DNA of 11,247 bases, from positions 1 through 11,247 of the forward strand of contig JSYX01000736.1 in the NCBI GenBank assembly GCA_000787465.1. The letters are read 5' to 3'. This stretch comes from Thermomucor indicae-seudaticae (taxonomy: Eukaryota > Mucoromycota > Mucoromycetes > Mucorales > Lichtheimiaceae). Below the pieces are notes generated by a model. It worked only from the letters and a program-made list of their open reading frames with translations. It was not told where the DNA came from and ran no database searches. Shown piece by piece: positions 7,709 to 11,247 of the stretch. Both the position numbers and the translations under genes were made by a program. The first letter of the stretch is position 1. Each line of letters opens with the position of its first letter.

Positions 7709-8415
7709 TCATCTTTGAAAATCGCAATGGACGGGGGAAGTCTGTACCGTGCTTATGCCATATATGCGCTTCAGATAGTGAATAAGGCTATCGACTGATG
7801 ACTGAAAGAACAAGAAGAACACGCCGTTAATGACTATCGCAACATCACCATCAATAGCGCAGCGGGGTCCGGAAATAGTATTCTCACAAATGTAATAAAG
7901 AAAACCTTTACTTCCTAGTATATGCAGCATGTTATATGCTTCTTTCTACATGAAGTGTACGCGACTTTTCTCAAATTAATTTATCTCCGGCGATCTTTCA
8001 GCAGATCCTTTGATTTGCAGTTGCGATGACACAACCTTTGGCAGCATCTTTGCCCATTCCAAAATTCACGGTAAATATACTCATTGAAGTCTTTTTCTGT
8101 TCGACAGAATCTTGTGCTCTCAAGCATAGGCTGTAATATAACGGCTATGATAAACACGTTCGCCATCGATAAGCGTACGTGCCTGCGCTTTATTCCTTTT
8201 AGCACCGTTTACTCATGTCTATTGTTTCATTTGCAGATTACCTTTCGATTGCAAGGTAAGTCCTTGTATGGTTGCTTCGGTTTCTGTTGCTCGTTTACGT
8301 TTTGACTTTCCGTTTACACCTCATGCTGTGGACCGTCTTCGGCATTAGCGACTACTTCGCCTACTTTTGGTCCCTCTTACGAAGACCTCTGGGGTCCACC
8401 GTCAAATAAGTGCAT
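7709..8415 (-). pseudogene. Possible spliced unknown gene or remnant
   Basis: This weak model is built from joining splice sites. Exon 1 (8415-8381) starts MHLFDGGPQRSS. A 44-nt intron (8380-8337) has a GTAAGA donor and a GCTAAT branch-like site close to its GAAG end. Exon 2 (8336-8242) encodes NGKSKRKRATETEATIQGLT but carries an in-frame TGA at 8323-8321. A 46-nt intron (8241-8196, GTAATC to AAAAG) follows in the right phase. Exon 3 (8195 to about 7981) contains KRRHVRLSMANVFIIAVILQ, STRFCRTEKDFNEYIYREFW and then a Cys-rich run. A last open segment (7914-7709) after CATATACTAG has PRCAIDGDVAIVINGVFF and DSLIHYLKRIYG; its link to exon 3 is not resolved. Family unknown. The TGA suggests decay or a wrong exon edge. 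Confidence 0.3.
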
Positions 8416-9484
8416 CACCGTAGGAAAAGGTCATGTGCCAAATACGTGCAAATAACCAATAAACGGCAAAATGCGTGTTTCTCGCATATCGTTTTTTCAG
8501 CTTTGTCACATACTTTCGCATATCTTCCGCATATACTTCTGGGATGAAGGATAGTGCTATCGGCTCTAGCCACAATAGAAACGGTATAAGGACATTTCTA
8601 TCACCCTTGTATTGACACTCCTTAAACAGGTCGCATAAAATTAAATTGCCAACGTATGTTGCTTTTTTCGGGAAAAGCGTATTTATTTAACTTAAAAAGT
8701 CTAAAACTGGCGAAAAAGGAAAACAAACAACTAAAAAAGGAAGACCAAAGCTACGCTTGGCTTTCCCGCTATTCCTTCGACGGCGTCTGAAAGGCCCGCA
8801 ACCTCTTTTTGCTCGCAGCTGCGAATCGTTTAAGGAACATGGCTGCCTTGCACTTAACTCAAAAGTTGCTGACATGCCTAGATTATGAGTTAAGTAGACC
8901 AAATGAATTTCTATCATCGTATAATTTGCATAGTTTTCACATATTTTTCCACAATGCTCGTATTTCACATTTATAAGATAATTTTTCATATTCTTTCCTA
9001 TGGCCCATACCTTTTTTCAGTTCTCTGCAATTCGCAGTACGTGCGCTCATCTTTGGCGTTGCCATTAAATTAGTCCAGTACTGCTTCAAAAGCCAGTTCA
9101 CCCTTCGCAGCACCCCTGCTTTCTTTTGATACTCCTTTATGAGAGATCAAGATCCGTTTCATATAGCCTTCTGTAAATAAACGAGTTTTTCATTTATGCA
9201 ACGACATGTGACTTCGGCATTCTTTCTTAGTTGTTGGAATTTGCCGTATTAATCGTCACTCTGGTAGCTTTGTTCCGCTATAGTTCAATTAGAGTAAAGA
9301 TTGCTATGCTATATTGCAAAGATTAAATTATGTTCCTTTCAATAAAACCTTGGTTCTCTACACCCCTTTACACTAGGTTAATTTTGAAATTCGTACTATG
9401 GGAAAACGAAGGCTTCAGCAGTTGGAATTAGAATAATAGCAATGTCCTTTAGTAGAAACATGTACATATAGCCCCTTGCGCGCT
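8416..9484. other. Long AT-rich spacer, no supported gene
   Basis: Open frames exist on both strands around 8690-8990. They coincide with a short GC-richer island (about 8740-8850) that is open in several frames at once, so none is chosen. The plus-strand reading there includes FLLAAANRLRNMAALHLTQK, the minus-strand one GCGPFRRRRRNSGKAKRS. CGCATATC-like octamers recur at 8483, 8517 and 8528. Positions 9000-9484 show nothing beyond AT-rich sequence with AATAAA at about 9342. Confidence 0.4.
8852..8895. repeat. Perfect 10-bp inverted repeat with 24-nt loop
   Basis: ACTTAACTCA (8852-8861) and TGAGTTAAGT (8886-8895) are exact reverse complements. A perfect 10-bp pair this close is unlikely to be chance in any one place but not remarkable over 11 kb of AT-rich DNA. 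It could be a hairpin in RNA or a terminal-repeat remnant. No flanking duplication was seen. Confidence 0.55.
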
Positions 9485-9504
9485 ATGATGCACACTGAGG
9501 AACC

Positions 9505-9539
9505 TATAAACCCGGAATTGTTGCGATACAACCGGGTTT
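9505..9539 (+). promoter_or_regulatory. TATAAA box fused to a palindrome ahead of the 9567 gene
   Basis: TATAAA at 9505-9510 lies 57 bp before the ATG at 9567. Its last three bases begin an interrupted palindrome: AAACCCGG (9508-9515) pairs with CCGGGTTT (9532-9539), and inside it TTGT (9518-9521) pairs with ACAA (9528-9531), leaving a 6-nt loop and a two-base bulge. It could be a protein-binding palindrome at the promoter or a hairpin in the leader. A competing view is that this stretch is coding: an ATG-ATG at 9485-9490 opens a frame reading MMHTEEPINPELLRYNR across it. Confidence 0.4.
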
Positions 9540-9566
9540 CCTTTCACTCAATTTCTCCTCACAGCT

Positions 9567-10652
9567 ATGTCTGTCTACAAACGCTACGTTATTGAACACT
9601 TTAAGAACTTTGATCCAGTTGGATTTTTCAAACATTTTGATTTTACGTACGCCGCTAAGGAACCTGCTAATGAAAAGTTGAAAACCACCATTCGGAACCT
9701 TGCCGGAACCAATTATGACGCAGAGCTGAGGCAGTGGGCCCAAGAGCAGGTTGACGATGACTTTCTGGTAAACGCTCGAGAAGCTTTGATAAGCTTCGCG
9801 TAGTTTAAAGAGACGCGTTTGACATGTATACCATCGTAGTTTCTGGCGACGAACAGAGTGGAAGCTTTTTGGGCGTCGCTAATCCAAGACGAAACGGAGC
9901 GCCCTGCTAATGAGACGGGTAACCTTGTCATCAACATGTATTCAGAGCGGACCTATTGGGAAGCTCAAAATAGAAAAAGAAGAATAGCAGAAGAGGTATA
10001 GAGACGACAGAAAGTCAAAGTGTTCTGATGCTAATTACCGCATAAGGGACCGTCACGTGTAAATGTTCCGCAGGATACAACCGAACAGGTTACAACCGAA
10101 ATTGTAGAGAAGGATGGCGTCTATATCCCGGAGTTTGGGGATCTGTCAATCGGGACAATCTTGCAGCGTCGCAGCGCCCAAGCCCAAGGAAAAAGAAGCT
10201 GCGCGATTGTGTAAGTATATATAGAAGAGTGCGCCCGTTTCATCATCTGAATTAACGATCGCTCCTCGAAAGCCTTGGATTAAACGGCGTGCTCGATTTG
10301 AGCGATGCGAGTAAAGAAGGGCAGCGTAGGGTTTTAGGAGCAACTGATGACCAATGGCAAACCCTGAAGGAGACATGGCCGGTGAGGTTCAAGATCCCGG
10401 CCTTTGATGATCTGACAAGGCAGTGCGCTGAGACAATCGCAGATGTAAAGTATAATATTCAAGTGTCACGTTTTTGAGCTAAATCAGGAAACAGGAAGCG
10501 CAGGAGAGTTTCGAAAACGCTCTCGACATGGGGAAGGGTGTTGTCGGAAAGTATGGCAGGAAGGCCGACGAGAAGATCAGCTTTCTTCTGGAGATGTAAG
10601 TAACCGTACTACACCTTAATACACGCATTCCAGGCTGTCATATCCAGAATAA
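9567..10652 (+). CDS. Six-exon unknown gene with very short introns
   Basis: Six exons join in one frame of about 270 residues: 9567-9767, 9840-9995, 10047-10210, 10273-10444, 10495-10595 and 10634-10652. Introns are 72, 51, 62, 50 and 38 nt, all GT-AG; two start GTAAGT, and the 51-nt one has GCTAATTAC before its AAG end. Two intron bodies carry stops that splicing removes. Landmarks: MSVYKRYVIEHFKNFDPVGF at the N-terminus; VEAFWASLIQDETERPANET and ERTYWEAQNRKRRIAEE in exon 2; EKDGVYIPEFGDLSIGTILQ in exon 3; LGLNGVLDLSDASKEGQRRV across the phase-2 junction into exon 4; ENALDMGKGVVGKYGRKADE in exon 5. The last intron could instead end at 10647, changing only the final residues. The ATG sits 2 nt after TTTCTCCTCACAG, a good acceptor, so an upstream exon may exist. 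No signal peptide, membrane span or known domain is seen. From memory the L.L.G.LDLSD motif recalls zygomycete orphan proteins (unverified). Confidence 0.6.
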
Positions 10653-10784
10653 GACAATAGAAGTACGCTAATTCGGATAAAGTACAATCCGATCAGTTAC
10701 CAAGATCTGGAACAAGTCCAATAACATAAGCGAAACGACAGATTTATTGTATAAACGTTATCCCGCAGTATCGATCATGAAAAG

Positions 10785-10840
10785 TATAAATAGGACCTCT
10801 CTTCGTAGTGAATGCCAATAGATCTCTAATCGAGAATAAA
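10785..10840 (+). promoter_or_regulatory. TATA box followed closely by AATAAA (LTR-like promoter/polyA spacing)
   Basis: TATAAATAG (10785-10793) is an excellent TATA box and is followed 41 bp later by AATAAA (10835-10840). Such close packing of promoter and polyadenylation signal is typical of the U3-R border of LTRs, but may also be the promoter of a gene beyond the window. I could not find paired TG...CA ends, a primer-binding site or a second copy. Confidence 0.35.
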
Positions 10841-10921
10841 CACTGGCTGAACAGTCTCACCGTACTTCTCAGTCTTTACCTTTTCTCTTGTTTCCTGATT
10901 ACCTGCACGATACGACACCTT

Positions 10922-11247
10922 ACCTGCCATTACAGTTATATTATCTACATTTACATAGCTAAATGATAAAGTTACTGACTATGTCTTCCACTCCTTAACC
11001 GTTCGCTTTGGTATCGTGCTCTTACCCAAAAAATGTGCTCCTTTACCGGACGAAGTAACGTAGTTCTTCTGCACTCTAAGCAAAGCTCTGCTGCACCTTG
11101 GTTATGTCGCCCACACTTAAGTAGCTAAACGATAAGTTACTTATCTTGTCCTTCACCCGTCAAACATGAGCTTTGTTACTACCAACTTACCTTTGGGAAA
11201 ACTTGTATGGCTAAACTCATTGAAAAGCAAGAAAGAAAGAACAAGTT
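10922..11247 (+). repeat. Diverged direct repeat in AT-rich, gene-free tail
   Basis: A segment around 10951-10990 (TAGCTAAATGATAAAGTTAC at its core) recurs about 166 bp later, around 11117-11160 (TAGCTAAACGATAAGTTAC). Both copies are preceded by CACCTT and a TTAT-containing stretch and followed by a pyrimidine-rich run ending in TTACC. The copies differ by substitutions and small gaps. A weaker third match (ATGGCTAAACTCAT) occurs at 11208-11221. No open frame of note is present, so this is likely an old tandem duplication in a non-coding region such as a long terminal repeat or spacer. Confidence 0.5.

Noticed and set aside
8483..8535. Three CGCATATC-like octamers as an operator array
   Set aside because: Spacing is irregular (34 and 11 bp) and there is no gene nearby to control.
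8687..8989. 100-codon minus-strand frame with an Arg-rich run
   Set aside because: It crosses a small GC-rich island open in several frames at once and a perfect inverted repeat; the run FRRRRRN is what such DNA gives by chance and no splice or promoter signal supports it.
9504..9937. Minus-strand open frames opposite the 9567 gene
   Set aside because: The plus strand gives a phase-consistent six-exon gene here; the minus frames stop within it and have no signals.
10289..10477. 62-codon unspliced frame starting at 10289
   Set aside because: The frame is real but is exon 4 of the spliced gene; its apparent start is internal and its TGA end lies inside the 50-nt intron.

Overview
The window looks like repeat-rich nuclear DNA from a eukaryote, most likely a fungus and possibly an early-diverging (Mucoromycota-like) one. 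The grounds are several candidate genes interrupted by very short GT-AG introns (about 41-73 nt, some with CTAAT/CTAAA-like branch sites), TATA-like boxes and AATAAA signals instead of bacterial signals, and AT-rich spacers. The fungal assignment is an inference. I see no rRNA, tRNA, CRISPR array or bacterial operon.

Left part, about 729-4782: a decayed autonomous rolling-circle transposon of the Helitron superfamily, on the + strand. In order it carries a Rep nuclease with an HUH motif and a Y-x3-Y-x2-K motif, a PIF1-like helicase with recognisable motifs, and a C-terminal endonuclease/exonuclease/phosphatase (EEP) domain. That last domain is the mark of the Helentron/Helitron2 branch. The reading frame is broken by in-frame stops and by several frameshifts, at least three of them beside homopolymer runs. 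Key residues are also lost: the Walker B Glu is Lys, and the Asp of the EEP S-D-H motif is His. This copy is almost certainly dead, although its Rep catalytic residues are still readable. Positions 1-728 are unresolved, with competing open stretches on both strands.

Middle part, about 4830-9480: AT-rich DNA with several short spliced genes or gene remnants whose families I cannot name. They are a + strand gene at 5018-5668, a convergent - strand gene at 6427-5813, a short + strand cysteine-containing gene at 7113-7372 behind a TATA-like box, and a weak - strand model at 8415-7709. Several inverted repeats lie in the spacers.

Right part: the best cellular-type gene model is at 9567-10652 (+). 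It joins six exons through five short introns into one continuous frame of about 270 residues, with no recognised domain. An imperfect palindrome overlaps a TATA-like box just upstream. The last 460 bases are AT-rich, with a TATA box closely followed by AATAAA (LTR-like spacing) and a diverged direct repeat.

Apart from the Helentron, nothing here can be joined into a pathway. The most interesting content is the set of small, short-intron, unassigned genes crowded around a dead Helentron. They may be parts of other, undescribed elements. All exon structures are hand-made and need transcript or homologue support.
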